Assembly (NCBI GenBank): GCA_023101885.1
Contig: JALPQD010000415.1
Span: forward strand, 1,114,520-1,178,519
Direction: 5' to 3'
Length of the DNA stretch: 64,000 bases
Origin: Typhlomys cinereus
Lineage: Eukaryota; Chordata; Mammalia; Rodentia; Platacanthomyidae
The notes beneath the pieces are model-generated. The model was given only the letters and a program-made list of their open reading frames with translations. It ran no database searches and had not been told where the DNA came from. Both the position numbers and the translations under genes were made by a program. Below are positions 47,131 through 57,889 of the stretch, one piece after another; position 1 is the stretch's first letter, and each line of letters starts with the position of its first letter.

Positions 47131-47177
47131 TCTTGATAAAAATTATTTTTTAAAAAAATTTTTATTATTTTTATTCA

Positions 47178-47219
<42 letters not shown>

Positions 47220-47445
47220 ACCAAGGGCGACTTCAGGAACCACCCTGAACCGCCTCCACCTCCTCCTTGTTTACTCTGTCCGGGGATTCACAGGCCACGC
47301 CCTACCAGGACCAGAAACGCAGGCCGCCCCCACTTCCGCCGGCGTCTATACGTGGGGTCTAGGATCCGAACTCCGGACCTTCTGCCTGCAAGGCAGAGGC
47401 TTAACCCCTGAGCCACCTCTCCAGCCCCTCTTGATAAAAATTATT
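47131..47445 (-). mobile_element. Young Dip-like SINE with perfect 17-bp duplication
   Basis: The element fills 47148-47428 in reverse orientation. It is flanked by the exact 17-bp duplication TCTTGATAAAAATTATT at 47131-47147 and 47429-47445. On the minus strand the box A-like TGGCTCAGGGG is at 47415-47405 and the box B-like site at 47373-47362. Its tail has expanded into (TG)n at 47180-47216. Many CpG sites remain (GCCGCC, CCGGCG), consistent with a recent insertion. The 128- and 76-codon plus-strand frames starting at 47179-47181 are antisense shadows of this SINE. Confidence 0.95.
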
Positions 47446-47559
47446 AAGACCGACGTTTGTTCACAACCTTCTTATACTAAGAAAATGAGGCAAGAACAAT
47501 ATGGTGATGTTTCCACTAATTTCAGCAACCTTATTTCTTCTCTGAGTTATCATGCTTAT

Positions 47560-48030
47560 TCCTGAGTAAATGCCCCTGTGTAGTTCCCACACATCTGGAA
47601 AGGAGCTTGAGTGGTGCTTTCTCTTAGGGATGTTGCAAAGTATGAGTTAGGGGGTCTGTTTCAGGAGCATGGATGAATGAGAAGTGAGTTTCCATAGAGA
47701 TACAACACAGTCAGAGCTACATAGATGTATTTCAGGACAATGTTGACTGAAAATTTAAGCAACAGAAGTCAAGTCACAGGATCCATTCAGGACATATTCG
47801 CCATGGCAGGAGAGTGTAGAAGTTAAAAAAAAAAAGGCAGTTTATGTTAAACTAGAAACAGAGGTGATCAGCCAGGGGAAGGGGACCTAGGCGAGAAGGA
47901 GGGAGGAGGGGAAGGAGTACAGAAGCGAAAGGTGGATGCAAAACTAAACACTCAGTAAGACGAAAGAGAATTTGTGTGTTTCCTTTGTAAAATTTGTTTT
48001 TGAATGCTTATAAATAAAATTTGAAATAAT
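47560..48030 (+). mobile_element. Possible old L1 3' end
   Basis: A purine-rich stretch at 47875-47930 leads to 'ttttgaatgcttataaataaaatttgaaat', which resembles an L1 3' terminus with an AATAAA signal. The rest is too diverged to place. Confidence 0.3.
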
Positions 48031-48477
48031 TTGTGCATTCTGTCTTCGGAGTGTAAGCCCACACTGAATTTCTCCTGAAGTATAATTTGGAAAAATCCAA
48101 ATTTCTTCACCTACATCATGCTGCTTTCAACAATTTAAAAATTTTACTTTTCCAAGAGTATTGTAAAATGAAGCTATTGAGCATGAAAAGTAAGAAAGAT
48201 GGTGTGAGATGCAATTCCTTTTCCCAAGGGAAAAACCAATGGGAGGAAGAAATAGAAGAAAATAAAAAATTCCTAAGTCTAGGGGTTAGGATAAATTACT
48301 GTATATACTAAATATTCATAAGTTCTGTCAGTAGTCTATAAATAAGGATGTTACAGAAAAGGAGAGTTTCAGTTGTAGCAGGGAATATTAAGAGGCAAAA
48401 TGAGTATCTTAGACTCTATCACTGCCGGGCGTGTTCAGGGAACGATCATCATATTTGTTTTGTTTTATTCTGCGGTT

Positions 48478-48732
48478 TTTTTTTTCACGTGTAGGTGTGG
48501 GTGTGTGCATGTGTCTGCATGCTGTGTGAGTGCAAAACAAAGCACTGTGTGTTCCCGCAGAGCCTCCAGGGTGACTTTGGGAATTATCCTGGACCGATTT
48601 ACCTCCTCATTGTTTTGCTCTAGGTTTGCGAGGCTCTTCCTTCCACTGTCAGAAGAGCAGCTCCCCACCATTTTTGCCCAGCATTTTTACGTAGGGTCTG
48701 AGATTCTGACTTGGGTCCTTTGGCTTGCAGGT
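48478..48732 (-). mobile_element. Older Dip-like SINE, left part, split by an LTR
   Basis: The tail and GTGTGTGCATGTGTCTGC stretch are followed by 'gcctccagggtgactttgggaattatcctgg' and the family body, reaching 'tttggcttgcaggt'. The missing tRNA-like head is found after the LTR at 49276-49310 ('aaggattaaggctgaaccatctatccagccc'). Together the pieces form one diverged SINE in reverse orientation. Confidence 0.75.
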
Positions 48733-49270
48733 TGTAATGTTAGATTCAAGTGTCAGCTTGAAAGTAGCACAGCGTCTAGAATGGATGGTTGGAGCAGACC
48801 TTTGAAGGAGCCTGCAGGTGGCTGTTTAATTGACATGGAAGACCCAGCCCATAGTGGGTGGTGCTTTTCAGTGAAGGACCAGACACAAGGAAATGCAAGG
48901 AAGAAAGACTTATCCCGTGGTCTGGCTGTGTGAGTCCACTGCTGGTTGCATCAGTGGCTGATTTGTTGCTGCTGTTGCTTCTGCCTCTGTTCTTGGCTGA
49001 CCTGCAAAGCTCGGACTCTTGAAGCCTTGCCGGTGTCCTCACATTAGAGCTCATGGTTCTCGCTGATGTTGATGCTGATGAAATCCGAGCTCTTTCAGTA
49101 TGACTAGACGCAAGACTTTCCCGGGATCCTTGGGTTTTGTGAGACATTCACCTCAAGAACTGAGCTGCTATGAGTGGCTACCTTGAAGGACACTGCTTTT
49201 ATTTATGAGATCATTCAATAAAGTTACTGTATTCTATCTATTCTGTTCCTCTACAGAGCTCTGACTAATA
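48733..49270 (+). mobile_element. ERVL-MaLR-type LTR nested in a SINE
   Basis: It starts TGTAATGTTAGATTC with 'caagtgtcagcttg' and 'gacccagcccatagtgggtgg', both MaLR LTR landmarks. Near the end 'cattcaataaagttactg' holds an AATAAA signal, and it closes with 'gagctctgactaata'. CAGGT occurs directly before (48728-48732) and after (49271-49275), a 5-bp target duplication. The 177-codon plus-strand frame 48400-48933 merely crosses the SINE/LTR boundary and is not a gene. Confidence 0.75.
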
Positions 49271-49319
49271 CAGGTCAAAGGATTAAGGCTGAACCATCTA
49301 TCCAGCCCTATCTGCAGTT

Positions 49320-49715
49320 ATAGTTAATGATATTTATCTGAGAGTGATTTGTCATGATTAAATTCACCAATAATAGAGACACGTTTATAATATAATAAGT
49401 GTATAATGTGCTAAGTATTATTTAAAAGAAAGAGTGATATAAAGTAAAGCAAAAGAAAGTTTGAGAGAATTAGAAAGAGTATTCTAAACCAAGTGTTTGT
49501 TTGCTTTAATTAAACATGAAAAACCTCTTTAATATCTCATTGGAAATTTTCAAAATGGTTTCAACATTGTGGTCCTCAGGGAACTTTGATATCATTAATG
49601 CATTTTGTTTAATTTTCCTTGAGTGTTTAACTAATACATGATATTATACTTATGCTACCTACAGGACAGAATTTTGAACAAACATGTAGAACACAGTTAC
49701 TATATTGTCACCAAA
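49320..49715. other. Unassigned AT-rich DNA
   Basis: No gene or confident repeat was recognised in this stretch. Confidence 0.5.
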
Positions 49716-49719
49716 TATT

Positions 49720-50405
49720 ACAACTTTCAGAAATGTAAAATGCTGCTTTGTCTTCTCTAGTCTTAATTCTGATTTATCTGGCATCAGCAACCCAGTCTGT
49801 TTTCTTTTTGTTTCTGTTTGTCTGGAGTGTCCATTCTATCGTTTTGCTTTTGTCTAGTCTGAATTATATTAGTTGTATCTACTGCATAGTTGTGTTAAGA
49901 TATTGAATTTCAATATCACATATGAAGTGAATCTTTACTGTGAATATCAAATGCTGTCTTATATTTTTACATATTTAAAGTCCAGGTTATGTCATTATTT
50001 TTACTTTTCCTGGAATCTATGAACTTGTAATTTCCTTTTGTTTTAACAAATAACTTTTTAACCTTTACTATTCTATTTCAACTATTCTGTTCCACAGTAA
50101 AATCAATGATAAAATTTGAAATATTCCTTTTTCTTTTATTTTTCACTCCCTCCTTAACCACCTCACATAAATAAACATCTGTTCCTTCTAGTATTCATTT
50201 CTATTACAAATATATTCTTGTTTCTGTTTACATAAATTAAATAATTAAATATTCAAAATAATTGTTTCATGTTTAAAATAATTACTTTAATATCCATTAT
50301 GAAACACAGACAATTGGAAACTTACTATCCTGGCCTTTTTGGTCTATCTCCTTCCTTTTTGGAGTAATATAATCATCAGTATACTTTGGTATATTTATAT
50401 TTCCT
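49720..50405 (-). mobile_element. Ancient L1M ORF2 fragment, antisense
   Basis: The plus-strand order 'tttgtcttctctagtcttaattctgatttatctggcat', 'ctgttttctttttgtttctgtttgtctggagtgtccattctatc' and 'ttaaagtccaggttatgtc' follows antisense L1M ORF2 ('agtctattttgtctgatat... ttttcttttggttactatttgcatggaatatc'). It is heavily decayed. Confidence 0.5.
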
Positions 50406-50409
50406 ATCA

Positions 50410-51265
50410 CAAAGCTTTTATAGAGGTAAAATTATACTATTAGTCTTATCTGTCTCCGCAAGTTATCTCTTCCAATAGACATTTTAATGTCTCATATGCT
50501 TTGAAATTGTTCAAATGTGTGTTTTCCATTTAGGTATACTTGAAGGAAAATTCACCTTACTTGCATAGTTTACAATGGGGAACAGTTTTGTATTCATGGT
50601 TTTACAATCTGGCCCCTGGTGGAGTGTTTACTGTTGGTTGTGAATCTGCTGCTGCTAGCTGTTCACGGTACTCTTGTGCCCTGGTTCTTCCATTAGATTA
50701 TGTGACACGGAGAATGCACAGGCACATTTTCTCAGCAGCAGAATTAAGAAACATGTAATGCTTAAGGTCTACATTTGAGTGAACCATTGGCAATGGAAAT
50801 GTTTTCAATTATTCATCTGTCCAAAATTAACTTTTTTGTTGATCTTCCTAAGTAATCAACTTTGAAGAATTCGAATATCAATAGTACCAACAAAAGATAA
50901 AAATTCGCTGAAGTCAAATCAAATTGATGAAAATATGTATCAGTGTGATGCAATATGATATGAGCTAGTAATACATTTATGGATTTCTACTAATGGTCAC
51001 AGAGTGAGTGGCACTAGATTAGCCTCATCTTTACAATCATAATACCATTTACAACATAAATTGAAAATGTTTACACAAATCTGTAAATTTGTGTAAATAA
51101 ATGTATAATATGTAAAAGAATCAGAACAGATGAATTTATCCCAAAACTGTTATAGATTTGATTGAAGAATACTTTCAGGAGAACACTTAAAGAGAGCATG
51201 GTAAGGTAGAGTTTAGTGACTCTGTACTGAGGAGACAGAAACTGGATTTTAGTATGGACAAAGCT
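50410..51265. other. Unassigned noncoding DNA
   Basis: No gene or confident repeat was recognised. The 72-codon frame at 50540-50758 has no supporting features. Confidence 0.5.
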
Positions 51266-51269
51266 CTAT

Positions 51270-51790
51270 AAAAACAGTGAGCAGCAGGGAAATTTGCGGA
51301 AGAAGGGGCGGTAAGATTGTAAGAGCATAAGGATGTGAGGAGCAATGATATGCAAAATACTCCACACAAGTTAGGGCCGAAGCAATCATAATTGGACTTT
51401 GTATGCCCCGCGCAATGTCCTACACACTACTAACCCCACAAAGTCTAGTATTTGCTAAAAGCACCAAGATCCTTGGAGGCAAGGGCTTGACAGCCACAGT
51501 AGTGTTCCTATGCTTAAGGAGAACACAGGAAAGGGTTCAGGGAAATGCCACTGGGTCCTTGTACGTCTTCGGAGGGGAGGGCCCAGAGGAGAGTCTGGCA
51601 TCCACATTAAAGGATTCTCCGGGGATTGGGGGAGGAGGCACTAAGGGATGGGGAGGAGGGGTGAGGGGAGGATGAGCAGGGGGGGTGGGGGGGGGAGGAC
51701 GGAGGGAGGGAACCGGTGTACCTACTAAGTTTGTATGAGCGGAAATAATAATAAAAAAATGTTAAAAAAAAAAAAAAAAACAGTGAGCAG
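51270..51790 (+). mobile_element. Young 5'-truncated L1 (3' UTR only) with duplication
   Basis: The insertion runs from 51285 to about 51775. The 15-bp string AAAAACAGTGAGCAG is found at both 51270-51284 and 51776-51790, the second copy merging with the poly(A) tail. The element starts in the 3' UTR ('aaatttgcggaagaagg'), passes the 'acacaagttagggccgaagc' block and the G-rich tract at 51600-51715, and ends 'gtttgtatgagcggaaataata' plus poly(A). It is very similar to the copy at 53.09-53.57 kb. The Gly-rich 90-codon frame inside is not a gene. Confidence 0.9.
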
Positions 51791-51799
51791 GACTGCAAC

Positions 51800-53030
51800 C
51801 AGGAGAGTCACATGAAGAAATTGTTCCTTGAATCAGCTTCAGAGCACTGAGCTGTGGATGTATAGGGTGATTCCTTATGTGGCTGAACAAGGATAAATTG
51901 GGAAAAAGATAAACAATTTTAGATCTCACAGTGGTCCAGAAGATATTGAAGTATCAACTAGGCAAAAGCACCATGGGAAGTTGGAGCATGGCATAGAGTG
52001 ATCATGCACCCAAAGTGTTTAAACAAAGAGGACATAACTCTAGGATAATGGCTACTATAAATCTAAGAGCAAGAAAGGTAGGAAGGTAAGAAGGAGAAGA
52101 AAGAAGGAAAGAAGAAAGGAAGAAGGAAACTCAATAGAAAGGCAAGCCTAACTAGATCAGACTACTTTAGTTTGATTCATTGTAGTAACAAAAAAATAAA
52201 GGAACCTGATCTAGACAATCATAACTATCAAGGGATACAGCATCAGGAAAAATTAACTACCAATTAACTGCCAATAAACCATGTCTTGGCCTGTTATTAT
52301 TTTTAATAAACTATTTTGGGAAAATCTGGATTATATTTACAATAGGGAAGTCATGCATTATACAGTTGATATAATAAAGCTTCACTCACTTGCTTGAGTT
52401 ACACTCAATGAGGCTTCACAAAACAAAGGATCATTGTGAAGATAGATGTGCTTTGTCACTTACACCAGAGATCAATAAGAAAAAAACAAGTTAATATCCT
52501 TTGTAGCATAAGTGAAAGGAACTCTGGGAGAATAGTTAAGTAGGATCCAGAAACACAGAAACAACACTATATCATGGTTAACTGAGATTCAGTTTATAAA
52601 TGCAAGGGCGGACTTGACACATAAATATCAATCACTCTGTTTTCCCTGGAGAGAGGGGACCATGTTACAGCAAATAGGCCTCCATCAAGGACTCAAATAA
52701 GTAATGAGACATCTGATTAAGTTCACAGACTTTCGTTCCTGATCATTTAGAACTGAGGGGGTATGATCTCACTGGAAGAGGAGGGCATATAGTCTGGCAG
52801 ATAAAAAGTAGCCATTTTGCAAATAGGTGAGAGACCCGTCCATCACTGGGGTTTCCTACTTTTAATACATCTTACCTTTGAATGTGCTCTTATAACAAGA
52901 CTCTAGATTAACAGCTTTTTGTCTCTGGCCAGAGGGTAACATACAATGCCCATCAGGATGGAGTGAAGGGCATTGCAGGAGCAGCAAAACTGCAAAAGAA
53001 AATCAACAAACCACAATCCAGAACATCAGA
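51800..53030. other. Unassigned DNA with a purine microsatellite
   Basis: A (GAAG)n-like tract lies at 52077-52128. The last part, from about 52920, may be the upstream 3' UTR of the following L1, since no duplication could be placed at 53040. Nothing else was recognised. Confidence 0.45.
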
Positions 53031-53034
53031 GACT

Positions 53035-53572
53035 CTATATCAACCACCTAGGCCAGACTAATCTCTCCCCATCCTGAAGCTCAGGGACATTTGCGGAAGA
53101 GGGGGTGGTAAGAGTGTAAGAGCAAAAGGATGGGAGGAGCAATGATTTGCAAGATACTCCACACAAGTTAGGGCCGAAGCAATCATAATTGGACTTTGCA
53201 TGCCCTGAGCAATGTCCAACACACTATTGACCTCACAAAGTCTAGCATCTACTAAAGGCACCAAGATCCTTGGAGGCAAAGGATTGGCAGCCACAGCAGT
53301 GTTCCTATACTTAAGGGGAACACGGGAAAGAGTTCAAGGAATGGCCACTGGGTCCTTGTACGTCATCGGAGAGGAGGGCTCAGAGGAGAATCAGGCATGC
53401 ACAAGAAAGGACTCTCTGGGAATTGGGGCGGGAGACACTGGGGAATGGGGAGGGAGGGGTGAGAGGAGGGGGAGCAGGGGGTTCAGGGGGAGGAGGAGGG
53501 AGGGAGGGAACTGGTGTACTTATTAAGTTTGTATGAGCTGACATAATAATAAAAAATGTAAAAAAAAAGACT
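53035..53572 (+). mobile_element. L1 3' UTR, close relative of the 51.3 kb copy
   Basis: The order is 'ctaatctctccccatcctgaagctcagggacatttgcggaagaggggg', 'cacaagttagggccgaagcaatcataattgg', the 'ggcaccaagatccttggaggca' block, a G-rich tract (53410-53512), 'gtttgtatgagctgacataata' and poly(A). The element is noncoding. Upstream continuation to about 52.9 kb is possible. Confidence 0.85.
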
Positions 53573-53579
53573 GGAAACA

Positions 53580-54225
53580 GAAAAGGTCTTTCTCACTACT
53601 TGTAAAAAACATTATTTTGATGTTTTCAACTAGTGTAGCAAGGCAAAAAGGAACAACTATGTACATTTGAAAGAAAAATTATATTTATCCTTGCTGTAAA
53701 ATTACATGATAATGTTTGTTTTTAGAGAAGATAATTATTTTAATTTTATAACCCTCAATGCTGAAAACACTACTTCATATAAATACAAAAAAAAAAAGCA
53801 GAATTATGTTTAGGGTTGTTTCAGAAGTGGCTGGAAATTCTGTCCTATAGGGGTGTGTGTGTATAAAACAATGAAGACTCTACCTCAAAATTGTACTAAC
53901 CTTCCCATGAGGTTACAAGTGCCTATTATTGCCAGTTTGATGAAATCTCTTGGGTTTCTATTCTCTGAAAGTTGTACCTTTTAAAATAATGAATAAATTT
54001 TGAATCTTGTAAAAGAGTCTATTGGATATTTGAAATCATCTATCAATTAGATTTGAACAATATAATAAATTAAAATGCTTATTATTCAAAGGCTAATGAA
54101 ACATTGAACTATTGAATTACTCTGAATTCTAAATGATTTGTGATAATTTCCAAAGTAGTCCAAAAGGTTAAAGGCACTGTTTCAGCAATTTTTTTAACAA
54201 GTGCTGCTTAGTACTAAGTAAAAGA
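53580..54225. other. Unassigned AT-rich DNA
   Basis: No gene or confident repeat was recognised in this stretch. Confidence 0.5.
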
Positions 54226-54229
54226 AAAA

Positions 54230-54861
54230 CCTCAATTGTTATTCCATGCCACAATAAAAATCAGCCTAACATATAAAGTAAATATGAATCAAAGATGAGA
54301 ATATTCCTTGAAAAAAAGTTGAAAGGCACCATGACCTTGCATCAATCCAAGAAAAAAACAAAAAATGTAAATCATGAAAGGAAAATTGATAAAAAGGATT
54401 TAACAAAATGTATAGTTCTCTTTATTGAAAATCATTGTTAATAAAAAGAGAAAGGCAAGAAAAAGTACAAAATTATTGACAATCTGTATGTCTGAAAAAA
54501 TTGTATCTGATATATATATATAAAGAATTTTTCAACTTAAGTTTGAAACGACAATGAGAGTTAAAAAGAAATAGTAAGAAATATTTAATACTTTACAGAA
54601 GAAAATTCAGAAATTGTCAATAAATATAAGAAAAAAGTCACACTTACAATGCAACTTAATTCTAAAGTAAACTACCGTTACACATCCAAGAGTAGTAAAT
54701 TGATGTCTAAAAAAGACAGCATGGGATGTTGGCAAGGTTACAAAGCATCTAAACTCTTACATAACATCAGCTGTTGACGAACTTCCTTAAATATTATTCA
54801 CAGCTCGTGGAAATGGAGAAAAAGCACAGAAATTTTATAGAGAATCGTTTCAGTTTTTCTT
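54230..54861 (+). mobile_element. Ancient L1M ORF2 region, part 1 of a split element
   Basis: Sense-strand landmarks of L1M ORF2 appear in order: the 'agaatattccttgaaaa' zone, 'tgaccttgcatcaatccaag', 'aattattgacaatctgtatgtctg', 'aatttttcaacttaagtttgaaacgac', 'gcatgggatgttggcaaggttacaaagc' and 'gtttcagtttttcttaaaaa'. It stops at 54861 and resumes at 57323. The reading frame is destroyed by many stops. Confidence 0.65.
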
Positions 54862-54950
54862 AAAAATAAATTTAAATAGCTGGATCACATAGAATTCCAA
54901 ATGGTCATCTTTTCAGGAACCTCCAAACTGATCTCTAAAAGAGTCCTATG

Positions 54951-55296
54951 GATGTTAGAAGAAAGAGAGAGGTAGGGAGATCGAACAGGAACCCAAGCTT
55001 TATCCAGGAAGACTGAAGTTTATTCTGGGAAACTCCTCCAAAACTCCACTGAGAGATGGAAATTAATACTGACTTGCAGTCAAGGGTGCAAGCTTTTAAC
55101 AATTGGAATGCAGGGAAAAGGAATTTAGGTTTGACGGATTGGTTCCATTACATCCCAGAATAGGTAGGAGTTTGTCCAGTTTTCCTTATCAGATCCTATT
55201 AACATTCCCCCTTGGTGGGGTCTCGAGTCCTGATCTATTTCTAATCTCAGATTTATCAAGTGGGTCTGTGGTTTTGAGGTCTGGTTCCGGATCTAT
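54951..55296. mobile_element. 346-bp insertion inside the inverted L1, LTR-like
   Basis: The antisense L1 sequence breaks at about 54950 and resumes near 55302 ('ataatcccaacaggaatatatgagg'). The 5-bp string CTATG lies on both sides (54946-54950 and 55297-55301). The insert contains 'aagctttatccaggaagactgaagtttattctggg', resembling an antisense LTR polyadenylation region. It lacks clear TG...CA ends, so the class is uncertain. Confidence 0.5.
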
Positions 55297-56436
55297 CTAT
55301 GAGTTTATAATCCCAACAGGAATATATGAGGGTTTTCTGATCCCCATTTGTGTTTTGAATCTTAGCTGTTCTGACTAGAATGAGATGATATCTAAGGGTG
55401 GTTTTAATTTGTATTTCCATTATGAAGAGGTAGAATAATTTTAAAGTTTTTTTTAGACATTTGAATTTCATTTTGTGAGAAATTTCTTTTAAGCTATATA
55501 GCACATTTTTGAAAATGGGATTGTTTACTTCCTTGGCATTTAATATTTCAAGTTCTTTGTGTATTCTGAATATTAGTTCTCTGTCTGAAGAATAGTTATT
55601 GAAGATTTTTCTCCTATTCTATAGGTTGCCTTTCTGCTCCATTAACAGTCTCTTTTGCTGAGCATATCTTTTTAATTTCATATAGTCACACTTGTTTAGT
55701 GTTGGATTTATCCTCTGTGCCTTTGGGGTCCTATTGAGGAAATACTGGCGAAGGCCAGTATTCCCAAAGAATACTCCATCCTGCAACAGAGTCCTGTGTA
55801 TGACCTTATGCATAATAGATCTTTTCATAATAGCAAAGAAATAGAACCAACCTAGATGTCCAACAGTTAATGAAAATGTGGTACATGTATATGATAAAAT
55901 ACTGCTCTGCTGTCAGGAAAGGTTAATTAATGAAACTTACCATCAAATGTATGGAACTGGAAGAAATCATATTGGGTGAAATACCCCAGAAACAGAAAGA
56001 CAGATGCTATGTTTTCCCTTATAAGTAGATCCCAGCATTAAACATTCAATTTGATGTAATCAAACAGAAACTATTACAACACCCACAAATGTAACAGAAC
56101 ACAAGCTGTGGGAAGGGGGAAGTAAAAGAAGACCCTAAAAGAGCAGAAACAAAATAACAGGCAAACACTTAAAAAAAAAAAAGACTTTTATGTAAGAAAA
56201 GCCTTTAAGGGAAGGACAAACAAGAATAGACACAGCAGTAGTTCATCTACAAGTAACTAACCACCTGCTTACTAACCCCTAACCCCTCCCTGCTAAAAGA
56301 CAGGGAGCACACACCCAACCAGTCTAAACAACAGTGAACAGGGAGAGAACTGACAACAGTAGTCAAGATCAGATGCCTCAGTACTAACCACAAACACCTG
56401 ATATTAAGCCTTCATCTAAATACCTCTCAAAAAAAG

Positions 56437-56640
56437 ATTTTTTAAAAATATTTATTTATTTTTTTCTCTCATACAAGCTTAATAGACACCACATTCCCCT
56501 CCCTCCCTCCACCCCTCCCTGGATCCCCTTGCACCCTTCCCCCCTTTTCCCCTTCCTTCCCCCCCCCTTACTCCCATTGTCCCTCCCATCCCTAAAGCAT
56601 CTTTTAGTATGCATGTCAAACTTCCCTCTGGGTCCTACAG
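56437..56640 (-). mobile_element. Short L1 3' end, antisense, nested in the L1 3' UTR
   Basis: On the minus strand it reads 'gacccagagggaagtttgacatgcatactaaaagatgc', G-rich runs, 'gtatgagagaaa' and an A/T-rich tail. It is the same 3' UTR type as at 24.64-24.86 kb. AAAAGATTTT-like and AAAAGATCTT sequences on either side may be a decayed duplication. Confidence 0.7.
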
Positions 56641-57147
56641 AAAAGATCTTAACTGCAAACAAGACACTGCTTAATATAGTGGAAGAGCAGTGAAATAGAC
56701 AACAACCAATCAGTGTGCAGGATACTAGTGATCCTAAAACACCCAACTAGAATCAGGGCAACCAAATCTCTTCCCATCCTAAGGCTCAAGGAGGCTTGTG
56801 GAAGAGGGAGCTGGAAGACTGTAAGATACTAAAAGTGGAAAGAGTCACAGCCAGTGAGAATATCCCACTCAAGACAGGGCTGCTGCATCAAGGAACTTAC
56901 TGCAATGAGACTTATCGTCACAAGACTTAAACTGACATATCAACATTCTCCCATAGACTAGTGAGGAACTCAGGAGAAATAATTACATGCACTTGGAACC
57001 TTAGGGGACAGAGCTAGACAGATTAAGGAGAGTGCCCCTATAGGTGGGTCTACCTAAGGAAAGACCACATCATCAGCAACAGAGGCAGGAGCCCATAGTA
57101 ATGTAGTCAATTAGAAGAGAACCCTGGGGCCCCCATAAGAAGACAAG

Positions 57148-57172
57148 CCGAAAGGTGGGTGGGTGGGTGGGA
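57148..57172 (+). repeat. (GGGT)n tract, G-quadruplex-capable
   Basis: GGTGGGTGGGTGGGTGGGAG holds at least four GGG runs separated by single T residues, the classic pattern for a stable quadruplex. It lies in the 3' UTR of the twin-primed L1. Confidence 0.9.
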
Positions 57173-57322
57173 GAGAAAAGGGAGTGTGGGAGAGAAAGGG
57201 GAGGGTGGGAGAGAAAAGGAAGAGGGAGGGATGGGGGAAGAAGGTCAGGGACAATGATTCATTATGTTTGTAAAACTAGAAAAATAATAAGTAAAATAAG
57301 TAAAAAAAAAATAAATGCAAAT

Positions 57323-57885
57323 AAACACAATGAAACTGAGCAATTTTGAAAAGGAGTCCATCAATCAACAGGATGAAACCATGCAACTACCAGAAGACTT
57401 GTGCATGAATGGCTCTAAAAGCTTGTGTCCTACCAGTAAATAAAAGCAATGTAATGTCCATCCATAGCAAAGCACATGCACAGTTTGTGGTATAGCTCCA
57501 CCACAGGATCCTTTGCAGGAATGCCAAACACAAGCACTAATGAACCCTCAGAAAACATTTGCAGAATTAAAGAAGTTGAATCAAAATCTGTAACAAAGGC
57601 TTAGTTATGTGAAATTCTGTAACTGATAAAACCAATTTACATCAGCAGCAAGCAGATCAATGGTTGTCTGGGCTTGGGGCTGAGCATGAAATTGGCTGTG
57701 AAGACACAGGGCATTTTGTAGTAGTGGAACTATCCTCCTCCTTTACACTGACCTTAATTAAAGGCATATTTAAAAGTGGGCACATGTTATTTCGTTTAAA
57801 TTCTATTCAGTTCCATGAAAAGAATGAGTTCATGCACAGCAAAGTATATGGCAAGATAATAAACAGATGATATCTTCTATGTGGT
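57323..57885 (+). mobile_element. Ancient L1M ORF2/3' region, part 2 of the split element
   Basis: The L1M sequence continues where part 1 stopped. Landmarks are 'caactaccagaagacttgtgcatgaatggc', 'aatgtccatccatagcaaagcacatgcacagtttgtggtatagctccaccacaggatcc', 'atcagcagcaagcagatcaatggttgtctgggcttggggctgagc' and the weaker remainder. This equals the order 'actcaaagatgtc... aaatgtccatc... gtggtatatccatacaatgg... agattagtggttgccaggggctggggg'. Confidence 0.65.
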
Positions 57886-57889
57886 TTGC

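Larger units (their letters stand above)
54862..57322 (+). mobile_element. Rodent L1 with internal inversion (twin priming), nested in L1M
   Basis: The insertion is flanked by AAAAATAAATTTAAAT (54862-54877) and AAAAATAAATGCAAAT (57307-57322), 14 of 16 identical. It starts at TT/AAAAA, the L1 endonuclease consensus. From 54878 to about 55745 it is ORF2 3'-region in antisense ('ggatcacatagaattccaaatgg', 'gaggaacctcc'-type block, 'cagctgttctgac'-type block). From about 55750 it is in sense: 'cccaaagaatactccatcctgcaacag', 'cataatagcaaagaaatagaaccaacc', 'gtggtacatgtatatg', then a 3' UTR to the GGGT tract and the A-rich tail. The join is marked by a 7-bp hairpin at 55743-55760. No functional ORF2 is left. 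Confidence 0.85.

Noticed and set aside
47179..47565. 128-codon frame beginning with Cys-Val repeats
   Set aside because: It is the antisense shadow of the SINE at 47148-47428 and its TG tract.
48400..48933. The longest plus-strand frame, 177 codons
   Set aside because: It runs from unassigned DNA through an antisense SINE into an LTR. Its parts come from unrelated elements.
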